Source of the DNA: Prorocentrum cordatum
Lineage: Eukaryota; Sar; Dinophyceae; Prorocentrales; Prorocentraceae
Length of the DNA stretch: 64,000 nucleotides
Direction: 5' to 3'
Assembly (NCBI GenBank): GCA_963575745.1
Contig: CAUYUJ010000694.1
Coordinates: 40,001-104,000, forward strand
The position numbers and the translations under genes were made by a program. Below are positions 1-13,149 of the stretch, one piece after another. The notes beneath the pieces were generated by a model. The model saw only the letters and a list, made by a program, of their open reading frames with translations. It did no database searches and was not told where the DNA came from. Each line of letters opens with the position of its first letter. Position 1 is the stretch's first letter.

Positions 1-1075
<1,075 letters not shown>

Positions 1076-1329
1076 AAAAACAACAAAAAACTGGCGACGT
1101 ATCCGACCCCTGCGCAAGGCGGAACAAAAGTAGCTTGGGAGATTGGACGAAAAGGCGGCGACGTGACAGTGTACAGGCGAGCGGCAGTCGGAAGGTTCGC
1201 CGGCTCCCAGTCAACGGAAACACAATGAATAACAAAGAGAACCCGTGTCACTAGGAAGACGCAAGGTCCGAAAGAAGACTGTGGGCAAGGGCCTTGGAAC
1301 GTCGGCGGGGCAGCAATGACAGAACATCG
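1076..1329. other. Short non-repetitive stretch
   Basis: Mixed-composition DNA between the polypurine tract and the 101-bp minisatellite. I see no gene or regulatory element in it. Confidence 0.6.
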
Positions 1330-1885
1330 CCGCCAAGGGACGGCGAGGTCCCGCTCAGGTCTGCGCAGCGCCTCACTCCGCCGGACCCACCAACAGCCTT
1401 CGAAAGTGGCACGCTCACCAGCAGCCCCCGAAAGTGGCGACACTTTCGAAGGTCGCAGTCCCCCAGGGATAGGGAGGTCTACCGGGGGTCCGCGCGGTGC
1501 CTCACTCCGCGGGACCCACCAGCCGCCCTCGAAAGTGGCGACATCTTCGCAGATCCCAGCCCCCCAGGGACGGCGAAGTCTACCTCAGGTCTGCGCGGTG
1601 CTTCGCACAGCTGGATCCACCAGCACCCTTTGAAAGTGGCGACACTTTCGAAGATCGCAAACACCCAGGGACGGCGAGGTCTACCTCAGGTCAGCGCAGT
1701 GCCTCAATCCGCTGGACCAACCAGCCGCCCTCGAAGGTGGCGACAGGTTCGCAGATCGCAACCACCCAGGGATGGCGAGATGTACCTCGGGTCCGCGCGG
1801 TGCCTCACTCCGCTAGACACACCAGGAGCCCTCGAGAGCCGCGGCAGATTCGCAGATCGTAGCCCGCCAGCGACGGCGAAGAGAG
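1330..1885. repeat. 101-bp minisatellite, about 5.5 units
   Basis: The anchor CAGGGAYGGCGARGT or a close variant recurs at 1464, 1565, 1666, 1767 and (as CAGCGACGG) 1868, which is an exact 101-bp spacing. An earlier copy at 1334 is 130 bp away because the unit contains a local duplication of an AAGTGGC segment. Two units keep a hairpin CGAAAGTG-GCGA-CACTTTCG (near 1433) or a one-base variant (near 1632). The unit length is not a multiple of three, so the overlapping Arg/Pro-rich frames are not credible proteins. Confidence 0.93.
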
Positions 1886-1975
1886 GGCAGGAGGAGGGAG
1901 GGAGGAGGCGGAAGGAAGGCCGCGCGAGCAGTGTTTTTTTTTCAAAACGAACGCCCAACCAAGGTAGGTGGGGAA

Positions 1976-2161
1976 GAAGAACACGCAGAAGAAGAAGAAG
2001 AAGAAGCAGAATTAGTAATAGTAATGATAAGAACAATAATAATAAGAATAATAAAAATAATAATAAACAGAATAATAATAATAATAATGATGATAATAAG
2101 AATAATAATATTGATAGTAGTTATTACAAATACGAATAATAATAATAATAATAATAATAAG

Positions 2162-2193
<32 letters not shown>

Positions 2194-2194
2194 G

Positions 2195-2242
<48 letters not shown>

Positions 2243-2252
2243 AAGAATCATA

Positions 2253-2286
<34 letters not shown>

Positions 2287-2700
2287 GAAGAAGAAGAAGA
2301 ATCACCACAATACGAAGAATACTAATGATATTAATACTGATGGTAATAATAATATCAATAGCAATAACAATAACAACAACAACAACGACGACAACAACAA
2401 CAGCAACAACAACAATAACAACAACAACTGCAACAACAACAACAACAATAATAACAATAATAATAATGATAATAATGATAATAACAATAATAACAATAAT
2501 AATAATGATGATGATAATAATAATGATGATAACAATACTCAGCATAACAAGACTAACAATAATAATAATGGTAATAGTAATCATAATATTAATAATAACG
2601 ATGGTAATAATAATAATAAAAAGAAGAAGAACAGCAACAACAATAATAATATTAATGATACTAAGAAGACTAGTAATAATAAAAAATAATTCTTCTCTTA
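1976..2700. repeat. Trinucleotide tracts (AAT)n, (CAT)n, (AAC)n
   Basis: Interrupted AAT repeats with a nearly pure CAT block at about 2164-2245 and AAC blocks at about 2365-2450. The Asn/His/Ile reading frames on both strands simply read these triplets. Confidence 0.96.
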
Positions 2701-2754
2701 TGAGATATACCAAACAATAATAAGAAAAACAAAAACAATAAAACAATAAAGAAA

Positions 2755-3005
2755 CAGAAGAAGAATAAGAAGAAGAAGAAAAAGAAGAAGAAGAAGAGGA
2801 CTCAGAAGAAGAAGAAGAGCAAGAAGAAGAATAATAAGAAGGGGAATAAGAAGAAGAAGAAGAAGAAGAGCAAGAAGAAGAAGAAGAAGAAGCGGAAGAA
2901 GAAGAAGAAGAGGAAGAAGAAGGAGAATAATAAGAAGAGGAACAGGAAGAGAAAGGAGAGAAAGAGGAAGAGGAAGAAGCAGAATAATAAGAGGAAGACA
3001 ACAAC
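2755..3005. repeat. (AAG)n-rich polypurine tract
   Basis: Interrupted GAAGAA repeats on the plus strand. A short AT dinucleotide run follows at about 3057-3078. Confidence 0.93.
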
Positions 3006-3119
3006 GGGCATGGAGAACCAGACAGAAAGAATAACAAGACTGGTAATAATACTCCTAAATATATATATATATATATATGTTTTTTTAATCAAAAAAGTGT
3101 TCAAGTAAAACATACGAGT

Positions 3120-3560
3120 ACTAATAATAATAATACTTATAAAAACAGTACTCAAAATAGTAATAATACAAATAAGAATGATAATACGAATAATAATAAT
3201 AATGATAATAATAATACTGATAATAATAATAATAAAACTAATAATACTAATACTAATACTAATACGAATACTAATACGAATACTAATACTAATACTAATA
3301 CTAAAAAATAATAATAAGAAGAATAATAATAATAATCATAGTATTAATAATAATGTTAGTACTACTAATACTATTAATAATATTAATAATAATAAAACTA
3401 ATAATTAAAATAATAATAATAATAATACAAATTATGAATAATAATATAAATATTAATAATAATGACAATAATAAAAATACTAATAATACTGATAATGATG
3501 ATGATGATGGTAATAATAGTAATAACATTAATAAAGATAGACAATAATAATAATCAAAAT
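3120..3560. repeat. (AAT)n and (ACT)n tract
   Basis: Interrupted AAT repeats with an AATACT/AATACG block at about 3240-3304. No coding signal. Confidence 0.93.
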
Positions 3561-3599
3561 GTTCATCATAATAATAATGATACAAATAATAATGCTGAG

Positions 3600-4035
3600 A
3601 AGAATAATAATAATCATAAGAAAAAAGAAGAAGAACAAGAGAAAGAAGAGGAAGAAGAAGAAGACGAATAAGAAGAAGAAGAAGAAAAAGAAGAAGAAGA
3701 AGAAGAGGATTACGGAGAACAAAAAAAACAGAAGAATGTAAATAAGAAAAAGAAGAATAATAAGAAGAAGGAGAGGAAGGAGGAGGATAAGAAGAAGCAG
3801 AAGAAGAAGAAGAGAAAGAGAAGAAGAGAACAAGAGAAGAAGAGAATAACAGAAGAAGAGAAAAAGAAGAGAAAGAAGCATAATAAGAGAAAAAGAAGAG
3901 GCGAAGAGAAGAAGAAAATAAGAGAGTAAGAGAAAAAAAAATGAGAAGAATAAGAGGGGAGACAAGAAGAGAAGAAGAGAAGAAGAGAAGAAGAGAAGAA
4001 GAGAAGAAGAGAAGAAGAGAAGAAGAAGAAGAAAA
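3600..4035. repeat. (AAG)n tract ending in GAAGAA/GAGAAGAA repeats
   Basis: Purine-rich on the plus strand. It ends with a regular AGAGAAGA-type run at about 3960-4035 before an abrupt change to GC-rich DNA. Confidence 0.93.
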
Positions 4036-4369
4036 CCTGACACAGAACATGCGCACGCAGATGCGGCCAGCCTCTTCCGAGAAAGAATGCTGCTGCTGAT
4101 CGGCCTCGGCGGCCTGGGGCCCTGAAGTCTTCAGCGCGCCCGCGTGCTCGTCGTCATGGGCAGGGGCACACCCTGGACCCCTAGAACGAAACTGTTCAAA
4201 CGCAGCAGAGCTCACCGCCGCCCTCCGCGCAGGCGCCGCGGACGAGTGTATCCAGGAGGCCAAGGGCGCCAGGGCCGATGCCACTCGCGACGGATTAGCT
4301 GACTAGCCCTACCTGGCAAGAGGTCTGGGGCGGCGCGCGCCCGGGGAGCAGACGGAATCAGAGCCGGGC

Positions 4370-5123
4370 GTGGCGAAACACGAGCGGCAGTACCTCGCGT
4401 CGACAGCCCGATGGCAGCGCGCCAGACAGGTCGTGTCACCTGGTGGAGGACGGGTTTCTCCAAGAAAAGAGAAGCCCCACTCCCATGGAAGCCACTGCGG
4501 CGGGCGGCACAGGAACCTAATCCCGTCGACGCCAGAGAGCACCCACACGTCGGAGCGTCTCCAGACGCTGATCCTACGACGGCTGCGCCTGCCTCTGGGC
4601 GCCACGGCCCGCAGGTACAACAGACACCTCTGCCAGGCCCACTTCGACGAGCGAGGCGACCACAGAGCAGCGTGCCCTCGCAGCAGACGCTTGCTCGAAC
4701 GAGGCGCCCCCATTGAAAGGGTATTGGCACGCATGTGCTGCTAGGCTGGGGGCCTCGTCCGCACTGACCTTGTCTTGCGCAACAGGACCCCCGAGCATCG
4801 CGACCACCGACGGACGCCGGATCGAGGAGGTCGCCCACGGACTTCCGCTGGCCCACCTCGGCCCTCAGAGTGCCATCGACGCCAGCCTCATTTCGCCGTG
4901 CTCGGCCGCTGGCAGGCCCACAACTGAAATGCTCCGTCCTGGGCGCGTTAGTCGGCGACCCCCCCCCCAGGTGGTTTACCAGTTCAGCGTCGTCCTGCTT
5001 CGGGCCTGGGCTCGGGAGGCGCAGAAGCTGCGCTGCGCGGCTCGCTTACAACAGCGCTGCTGCCCGGGCACACTGGCAGGCCGGCTTAAGCCAGTCAAGA
5101 CGCCCTGGCGGCCAGCCTTCTAG
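4370..5123 (+). pseudogene. Broken 3' end of a dinoflagellate-type LINE
   Basis: Two adjacent plus-strand frames together resemble the C-terminal region of dinoflagellate LINE polyproteins. The frame from 4370 has DERGDHRAAC at about 4650-4679, then RSRRLLERGAPIERVLARMC, and stops near 4742. The frame from 4713 continues with DGRRIEEVAHGLPLAHLG (about 4809-4862) and DASLISPCSAAGRP. A frameshift between about 4735 and 4770 separates them. No reverse transcriptase is present upstream, so this is a 5'-truncated relic. The family match is from memory of recurring dinoflagellate protein motifs, and the function of that domain is unknown to me. Confidence 0.6.
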
Positions 5124-6780
5124 CGGACGTGTCCACGAGACGCTTGCCAAAGACGGGGTTGTCGACGCTGCCCTGGGCCCCTGCGCAAGAGCCCGCGGTG
5201 GCCAGACAGCACCACCGCGACCAGGACCGGCAGCCCCACGGCAACGAGCAGCAGGCCCTGCAGGGCCAGGGCAAGCCCTGCTGACTTAGCCTCGTCGGTA
5301 CCCTTGACACGGACGACGCGAGATCCGCCACCCCTCCCTGCAAGTGGGTTTTCGGGCGGAGGGGGCAGGAGTGGGTCAGAAACTCCAGAACAACGCCGCC
5401 CCACTTGCGACGAGAAGCCCCCCCACCCACTCCCCCCCAAGCCCCCCGCAGCAGGGTCGCCGAGCCTCTCAGGGTCTCTGCACGCTGGGTGGCCCCATTC
5501 GGGCCCAAGGCCGGGGGCCACAGCTGAGGGCCACCTTTGGGGCGTCGCCACTGGGAGTCGCTGTCGGGGGCCCGCGTCCACAGCCAACGAGGGGGGTCGC
5601 AAAGGCGGGCGTCTTCGCTGGCAGCCACCGCTGGGGATCGCCAGCGGCTGCGGCCAGCGAGGGAGTGTAAGACCACCTTGCGGCGTCCATCGCTCCTCTC
5701 GAAGCATGGGCAAGGACCGACCGCCCCGGCAGTGTACAGGCCAGCCACGACTTAGAACCCCGATCTGTCATGAAAACGAAATCCTCCAAAAAACCGTACA
5801 CCCCATGTGTTAGAACAAAACACTTTCGGCCAGGAATGCTCTTACAACCTCTCGTGCAGACCAGAAACGTTGTCAGAATATCATATAGTGGGCCCCTGGG
5901 CAAGCCAGGACGCCTCGCCACTGCTTGAGACGCGGCTGGCTGCGGCAGCTGAGCTGTGAGGCGCGACGCGCTGGGGGCCAGGCGGCAGGCGTCTGGCGAT
6001 CGCCCGGCACGGGACCCGGTGCGCGTGCCGCAGGAGCGCGAAACGCACACAGTTAAACAAAAAAAACATATACACCACACACACACACACACACACACAC
6101 GCAAAAAAAAACGCCCCCGAAGGGAAGGAGCTCCGCTGGGATCAACCGCGGGGGCTCTCCGCTGGGGGGTCACCGACGCCAGCCCTCGCTGGTCCAGGGA
6201 AGTGGCGCCAGAAGCGAAAGAAGGGAGGGAAGGCGGGCGAGGGAGAGGCGTCTCCTTCTCCGATCAGACAAGCTCGATGTGGATCGTGGCGCTGGCGGGG
6301 CTCGGAAGGGGCTCTCGAGAAGTTCCCAAGAAGTATGCAGTGAGAGATCGGCTCCCACACCCGTGGGGCGGCGTGAAAGACTGTCCCTGCCCCTCGTCGG
6401 CAGAAGTCCCCGCGCGGCGCGCCTGCGCAGTGAGCAGCAGCGCTGATCCGCAGCGGCTGGGGGCCAGGCGCCAGCGCAGATCGCGCCAGCGCGTGGGCCC
6501 TCGGGCGCTGCAGGAGCGCGACAGGGAGAAACGAGAAAATGAGTTGCGTGAGTGCCCACTGCCCACTGCCTTGCTCTCCGCTCGCCCTCGCTCGGGCGTC
6601 GAAGCCCCGTATATTTTCTTGTGCTTCGTTTTGTTTCCTGATTTTCGCTAGCTGATCCGAGATGCCCAGGAAGAAACGCACACGTCCGAGCGATGCCAGG
6701 ATGCTTTCTGTAGCGCTGGCGGAAGGCAGCAGCTGCGTTTGAGGGCACGGCTTCCTCCTCCACGGCGGGGTTGTCACCGA
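5124..6780. other. GC-rich DNA, no gene recognised
   Basis: Overlapping frames on both strands are Ala/Arg/Pro/Gly-rich and share no motif I recognise. A pure (CA)n run occupies about 6075-6100. Similar patches (a CAGCCAGCG motif and a GGGGCCAGGCG motif) recur at about 5960-6010 and 6450-6490, suggesting an old duplicated segment. Confidence 0.5.
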
Positions 6781-6821
6781 CGGGGTGTCAGCCTGCAGGG
6801 CCCTGCAGCAGGGTTGGCAGA

Positions 6822-7613
6822 GTCCTCCTCCTCCTCCTCCTCCTCCTCCTCCTCCTCCTCCTCCTCCTCCTCCTCCTCTCCTCCTCCTCCTCCTCCTCCT
6901 CCTCCTCCTCCTCCTCCTCCTCCTCCTCCTCCTCCTCCTCCTCCTCCTCCTCCTCCTCCTCCTCCTCCTCCTCCTCCTCCTCCTCCTCCTCCTCCTCCTC
7001 CTCCTCCTCCTCCTCCTCCTCCTCCTCCTCCTCCTCCTCCTCCTCCTCCTCCTCCTCTCCTCCTCCCCCCCTCTCCTCCTCTCTCCTCCTCTCTCCTCCT
7101 CTCTCCTCTCTCCTCTCTCCTCTTTCCTCCTCCTCCTCCTCCTCCCTCCTCCTCCTCCTCCTCCTCCTCCTCCTCCTCCTCCTCCTCCTCCTCCTCCTCC
7201 TCCGCCTCGCCTCCGCCTCCGCCTCCTCCTCCTCCTCCTCCTCCTCCTCCTCCTCCTCCTCCTCCTCCTCCTCCTCCTCCTCCTCCTCCTCCTCCTCCTC
7301 CCCTCCTCCTCCTCCTCCTCCCCCCTCCTCCTCCTCCTCCTCCTCCCTCCTCCTCCTCCTCCTCTCCTCCTCCTCCTCCTCCTCCTCCTCCTCCTCCTCC
7401 CTCCTCCTCCTCCTCCTCCTCCTCCTCCTCCTCCTCCTCCTCCTCCTCCTCCTCCTCCTCCTCCTCCTCCTCCTCCTCCTCCTCCTCCTCCTCCTCCTCC
7501 TCCTCCTCCTCCTCCTCCCTCCTCCTCCTCCTCCTCCTCCTCCTCCTCCTCCTCCTCCTCCTCCTCCTCCTCCTCCTCCTCCTCCTCCTCCTCCTCCTCC
7601 TCCTCCTCCTCCC
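6822..7613. repeat. Long (CCT)n tract
   Basis: About 790 bp of CCT on the plus strand (GGA on the minus), with short interruptions at about 7055-7145 (CTCTCCTCC) and 7203-7225 (CGCCTC). All six long frames across it are poly-Ser/Pro/Leu or poly-Glu/Arg/Gly artefacts. Pure homopyrimidine of this length can form triplex DNA. Confidence 0.97.
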
Positions 7614-7743
7614 GCTGAGCGGGAGCGGCAACAGCGGGCTGCACGCACCCCGCCGCGGCGACGGCACGCGGAGCGCACAGCCCTCGGGACGGCAACGCGC
7701 GGAGCCCTCTTGCAGGCAACGCGCCTCCTGAAGCAACGGGCGC

Positions 7744-7787
7744 GGAGGAGGAGGAGGAGGAGGAGGAGGAGGAGGAGGAGGAGGAGG
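7744..7787. repeat. (GGA)n tract of opposite polarity
   Basis: About 14 GGA triplets on the plus strand, 130 bp after the (CCT)n tract, so the two are complementary in sequence. Confidence 0.95.
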
Positions 7788-9480
7788 CACACGCCAGCAT
7801 ACCAAAACGGCACGCAAGACGACCCCACACCGAGCTCGCTCCGCCGCCTGGCGGGCCCAGAACCTCACGAGCCCGCGCCCGCCCCGCCGCCTCCAACGGC
7901 CGCGCCGCCCCCTGCCTTCGGCCCTGCGCCCTGGAACTTCTTCGCGGCTCCCTCCGCGCGCCTCCTGGAGGGATGCTGCCAGGGTCCCCCCGCCTTCCCC
8001 TCCTCCCCCTCGCCGCCCGCGGCCATGGCGGACCCAGCGGCTCTGCAGGGGCTGCCTGCAGCGACCCGGTCCACGTCCTTCACGCCACCACGGGCCGGCC
8101 CCGTGTTGAAGCCTGCATTCCCCTCCTCCCCCCTGACCCCCCCCATCCCCTCTTATCACTTGCGCTTCGACCACTTTTTTGTTTTTGTGGGTGGCAGCGC
8201 CGGCAGCGCCGAACGAAGCAAAAACAGGTTCTGACGCCCAGCGCTACTTGGCGCGCGCGCGGAGCAGCGCGCGCGCGGCAAGGGAGACAGAAAAAGGCGA
8301 GAGCCGGGCGACCCCGCCGACGAAGCTGGAGCCGAATGGCGACCCCCCAGAACGCCGACCCCAAACAACGCGAGCGCACCGTCGCACGGCAAGAACGCAG
8401 GGGCGCATATTTGAAGGGGCCCTGGGACACACGAATAGACACAAATAACAGGATTCCTAATATTTATGTATATTTTCTGGGCTTTTGTCTTCCTCCGCAC
8501 TTCCCATATTTTCCTATATTTTCTCGGGGATCGACGATTAATTGTCTTTTCCCCTCCTGAATGATATCGACCCATGCTCTTTTGACCGGACAGCGCGGGC
8601 GCGCATGCCGCAACAGCGGTACCTGACGGCGCGTCCGCAGACAGGAAGCCGGTCTTCGGGAAACACTATACGCGTAAATATTCTGAGACACAGATGGTGG
8701 CGGCATCGCCTCACCTTGCGGCTGACCGCCACCCCATTCCTCCCTCACCATTGAGAACACACCAACCCACCAGCAAACAAAAAACTGAACCCACACACGC
8801 GGAAGAGCAAAGCGTGAACTAACGTTCAGAACGAATCCCTGCGGTTCAATGTACAGGTTCTGCCAGGGGCTCAAGGATCGTTGAGCACAATGTCTTGCTC
8901 TGCTTCCCGCGCGTGTTGTTATCATCATACCCTGAGCGCGGCACAGAAACCTGTACAACTAAACGCCTGTGGACAGAGCCTGACATCAAGGTTTGTGATG
9001 CTACTTCGTTGTTTTCCTGCTCTCTCTTGTCATCCTTCTCATCACCCTCGTCCTCCTCATCCTCCTCGTTCCCCTTGGCCTCGTCTTCGGTTTCGTTTTG
9101 TTGGATCCAGCTTGCGCGATTGCGCTTGCGTGGCAGTCTCCCACTATCCGGCTCGCCGTTGCTGCCTGCCCGTGCCCCTGGCCCCTCGCTGCGACGGCGA
9201 AAACTCCCGACTGCGCGTCCCGCGCCTGACTCCAACGTGTTCAGCACGAGCGCGCTCGCCTCATGCCTCGGCGCCCTGCTGTCCGCCACGCTCTGCCGAC
9301 GATCCACCAGGCTCCGGCGGTCTGCCTCGCGTGTTTCGCTCCGCTGGCGCTTTGTCGGCTCCCTCGTTACTTTGCCCTGGCAGCGCCAGTCATTCCTCGC
9401 CCTCGCTCGGACGCTGCGCGCGGCCGCTGCCTGCGCAGGGCAACGGGCAAATACACCTTGGCCCCGAAATCATGATTGAA
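7788..9480. other. GC-rich DNA, no gene recognised
   Basis: No conserved domain is visible in any frame. It contains an alternating CG segment at 8251-8277 in which two GCGCGCGC blocks flank GGAGCA, able to form a hairpin or Z-DNA. A TCC/TCAT-rich patch lies at about 9030-9080. Confidence 0.5.
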
Positions 9481-9620
9481 GGGCTGAGCTGACATTGAAG
9501 AGGATGGGGGTGGAGAGGGGGAGGTGGGGACGAGAGGAAGGTGTAAGGGAGCATGTCCTGAGAGATCCTCGTAAGAACGATCCAAGGTTATCAAACCCGA
9601 TGAGGGGGGCATCAGCCCGA

Positions 9621-9661
9621 ATCAGGCTTGATCAATCAGGCTTGACCAATCAGGCTTGGTC
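9621..9661 (+). repeat. Three tandem copies of a 15-bp unit
   Basis: AATCAGGCTTGATC, AATCAGGCTTGACC and AATCAGGCTTGGTC follow each other directly. Confidence 0.9.
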
Positions 9662-12640
9662 AAAATTAAACCAGATTAGACGGTATTTGGCCGGTTGTCG
9701 CCCATGGACATACCAGCGCAAATGCTGAATGCAACCTCACAAAAGTTACATTCTAAAAGGAGGGAAAGGTAGGCGAGGAGAGGGAAAGGAGAGAGTACGG
9801 GAAGCATGAATTGCGAAAAGGGTAGAGGAGCGCGGCCGTACAAGCTGAACCTGTGACCTGTACCTTGCCAGGGCCGCTCGACAGGATTGTAAGCCTCCGC
9901 CGTAGAACGTTTAGGACAGGTGTTTCATACGAGATATGTCGGGAAAAACAACGGCGGCCTGTAAGCAAACGGATATTTGCGGTCCTCTCCGACAAGCTAC
10001 CTGTGAGGGTGATGCACGCTGCCCCGCAACGCCACGGGGTGGTCACGAGAAACGCGCTGGGGCACCACTTGCCCATTTCTTCCGAAACGCGTTGCCTGAT
10101 TTCAACTGCGCATACCATGCTCAGCACGAAGCCTCTGGAATGCTCTCTCTGTCTCACGCACACACACACACGACAGTTCGTGAAGAAGATGCAGAGGCAA
10201 TGATAGGATACATTTGCCGCCGCTTCTCCAATAATCTCGTAGCTGGACTGACCTGGCACAACGGACGCTATCACGAACAATGCGAAGACGACCTGGCACT
10301 ACAGAAGCTCACGCATGACGCATGCGCATCAAAGCAAATGCAACAAGGACGTCACACAAATACGGATCACATATTAGCTGCAGAACGCCGAGAAATACGC
10401 AGGAAGCGTTGGGCACCAGACCAGTGTAAGCCACGGGGCAAGTTGTCCCGGGATGATGCACATCGGCAAGTCAACACAGTCGATGGCACACAGTAGAAAC
10501 AAGCAGCAAGGTTGACATTGTCGAAGAACAACTGCTGGGGGTGCGTCGAAGACGACGCCTCGGCCACGCGCGCGACAGAGCACGCATGCATGAGAACCCC
10601 ACCAGACCTACAAAGGCCCACTCTGTGCACTTCGATAAGGAGGTACACGGCGGGATGTCTTAAATAGAAGAGCCGACAATAAATCCAATGAAGAAAGGAC
10701 ATCTCCCCACACCGCCGTTCAAAGCAATGATGCGCAACATCTATTTGAACACAAGCGGGTCGCTCCCACAGGGCAGCAACACAAAAAAGACTGCCTTACA
10801 AAGGAGTCCCTTCACGAGCAATCGAGCAAATACTGTAAGAGACGTCGCCATGCATGCAACCTCCAATCGCAAGAGCCATGCGTTTCCGATGTTCTGTTCC
10901 AAAACCAGCTGCCCAAACCACACATCCATCTGCTCGCAACGCAAAGCCCTGCAAAGACCCCAGGCGACCCCCCGTTTACCACTGCAATCACTAACAAAAT
11001 CAAAAGCACCGAAGGCCGTCATCTGCCCAACCGGCCTCCATAGTGGCCTGGGCAATGCTCTGCCGACACTTCCGAAATACCAAGCAAGCACGCTCACAGT
11101 TTGCATGACGTAGAGCTCAATCACCTGTCAAGAATATGTGTTCCCTTTCTGATGCGTCTAGTTGCCCTGTAAGCCCCACTCGGTGTTACAATACGAGGCT
11201 GCGCGGCTCCCTCATATATGCCGTCCTTCCTTCTGACCCAATCGCACATCCACACAGACATACCGAGATGCAGACCCACCCCTTTGGACGCCCGAAATGG
11301 GACGGAAAAAATGGGCACAATGCCTAACAACGAATGTCGTCCAAAACCAAAACCGACACGGCCCGCTTTTAAGCAGGCGGCTCTCTGTCTTCAAAGAATT
11401 ACGTCCGCGGCGGCGCGAACAGCGAGCCCTGTTCGAAATGAAAGAGAACCCCTGCCGGGCATCGTACCCTCCGTACCGGTTCGATCGTCCCGAACCCCTG
11501 CTACCCCAAAAGGCATGACTGCCACAGACACATCAGCGCACATGTCCGCGCTGACTCTCCCAGACCGCCATGCTGCCGAGAACGGCGCGCGCCTTGCTCT
11601 GACGGTGAGACCCGCAGATGGTCCAGCGGCAGCGGCCCACGCTCGAGCAGGCATAGAAACCACAACACATATCACGAACGAGTCTTACAATCAAGAACGG
11701 TTGGACAAAACGACAGCGCCAGAAGTGTGCAGAGTAAACGATACTGGCCAGACAACAATCCCAGACGCCAGATACCATCGTTTGATAAGGCCACGGTCTA
11801 CCTCATAGGATTGCTGTCTGTACGAAGCGTGTGTCTGGCATCGTCCACATGGCACTTGAAGAGAGAACGTATGACTACTCTGGTTGCTCGGTCGGACGTA
11901 CACTCAACCTGATCGAATCCGCGTCCGTCCCCTCGGGCACCTTGGGCCGTGGTCTAATGCAGCGTGCTGTCATGGCAGGGTTGGTTGCAGATGTCTGAAA
12001 GCTACACACGTCCTCCCAAATCGGTTCATGCACCGTCGACCCCATCCCTAGAACGAGAAAGGACCCGTACAGCCGACGACATCTATGCTTTTGGCTCTAA
12101 CCTTTTTCGGACCAGCATGGCATCTTATGTGACCGAGAGAACCCAAAAACTGCTCCAGATATACCCAAGACCTCCCCAATACCGCCCAAGAAGAAACCAA
12201 GAGGAAAGACCCATGAAGGTCTCTTGAAGGGAAGAAAAGGTCTCATCTTGCCACCTGAAGCCCCAGGGATCGCCCAAGGACCAACTCTCTCAAATGGCCA
12301 AAGTATTCCCCAAAGCAGGTTCACAAAGGGCCCTGAAAAAACAAAACACCCCCTGGACGAAAAAAACACGACAGACCTATGCGACAAAAACAGGCACGGT
12401 AGACCGTCACGAGTGAGTCCTGGAGTCGCCAGAAGACGCACAGAGGGCTGCGTTGACACTGGGATGACAACGATGAAAGGAAACGGCCAGCAAATGCGCC
12501 ATGGTACCACATTGAAACCACATGGTGATTTAAACAATGTGTAAAATTGTGCTCGACCACCATAACATGCATTGTTTGCTGCATGCGTATGTGTGCTACG
12601 CTTGCATGCGTGAAACATCACACGCACATGTATACGCAAT
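9662..12640. other. Intermediate-GC DNA, no gene recognised
   Basis: The longest frames (for example 186 aa at 9936-10496, plus strand) have no recognisable motif. I could not find a consistent coding strand. A short (CA)n run lies at about 10158-10172. Confidence 0.5.
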
Positions 12641-12790
12641 TGAAAGACAGAGAAACGAAGAGAGAGAGAGAGAGGATGCGAGGAAAGAGGGTGTGAGAAA
12701 GAGAAAGAGAGAGACAATATGAGAGAGAGACAGCGAGAGAGAGAGGGGAGAGAGATAGAGAGACAGACAGAGAGAGGGAGAGGAAAAGAA
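12641..12790. repeat. (GA)n-rich tract
   Basis: Interrupted GAGAGA repeats on the plus strand. TCC/TCAT patches follow at about 12853-12905. Confidence 0.9.
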
Positions 12791-13149
12791 GACGAGAAAC
12801 GACAACAAACCTGTAATCACGCAAATAATCCAGCTTTTGGTGGACGGTGTTCCTCCTCATCATCATCTTCCTCCTCCGCCGCCTCGTCCTCGTCATCATC
12901 ATGGATCGGATTCGCCCCATGCCCCTGTCCGTGTGCACATTCCGCTCGAAGACATACGCAAAATGCGGGACACGCTGTCGGTTCACATGTCGGGAAAATG
13001 GCGGCAACCATCGCGAACGGAGAGATCGAGCACGTCAACCGAAGAGCAAAAATAACGCGCGAATGGGGCACCAAATAGCCAACAACTCATCCTGGCGAAA
13101 GACCCAACCATATGCAGTTGTGAATACCTCGTTGTGGGCACCGCTCTCG

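Noticed and set aside
6142-7896. 584-codon minus-strand frame and five other long frames over the (CCT)n tract
   Set aside because: Poly-Glu/Arg/Gly/Ser/Pro products of a triplet repeat open in all frames. No non-repetitive domain.
8251-8277. Possible CpG-island promoter at the alternating CG block
   Set aside because: No downstream gene. Noted only as a structural oddity.
9936-10496. 186-codon plus-strand frame
   Set aside because: No recognisable motif, crosses a (CA)n run, and competing frames on both strands are of similar quality.
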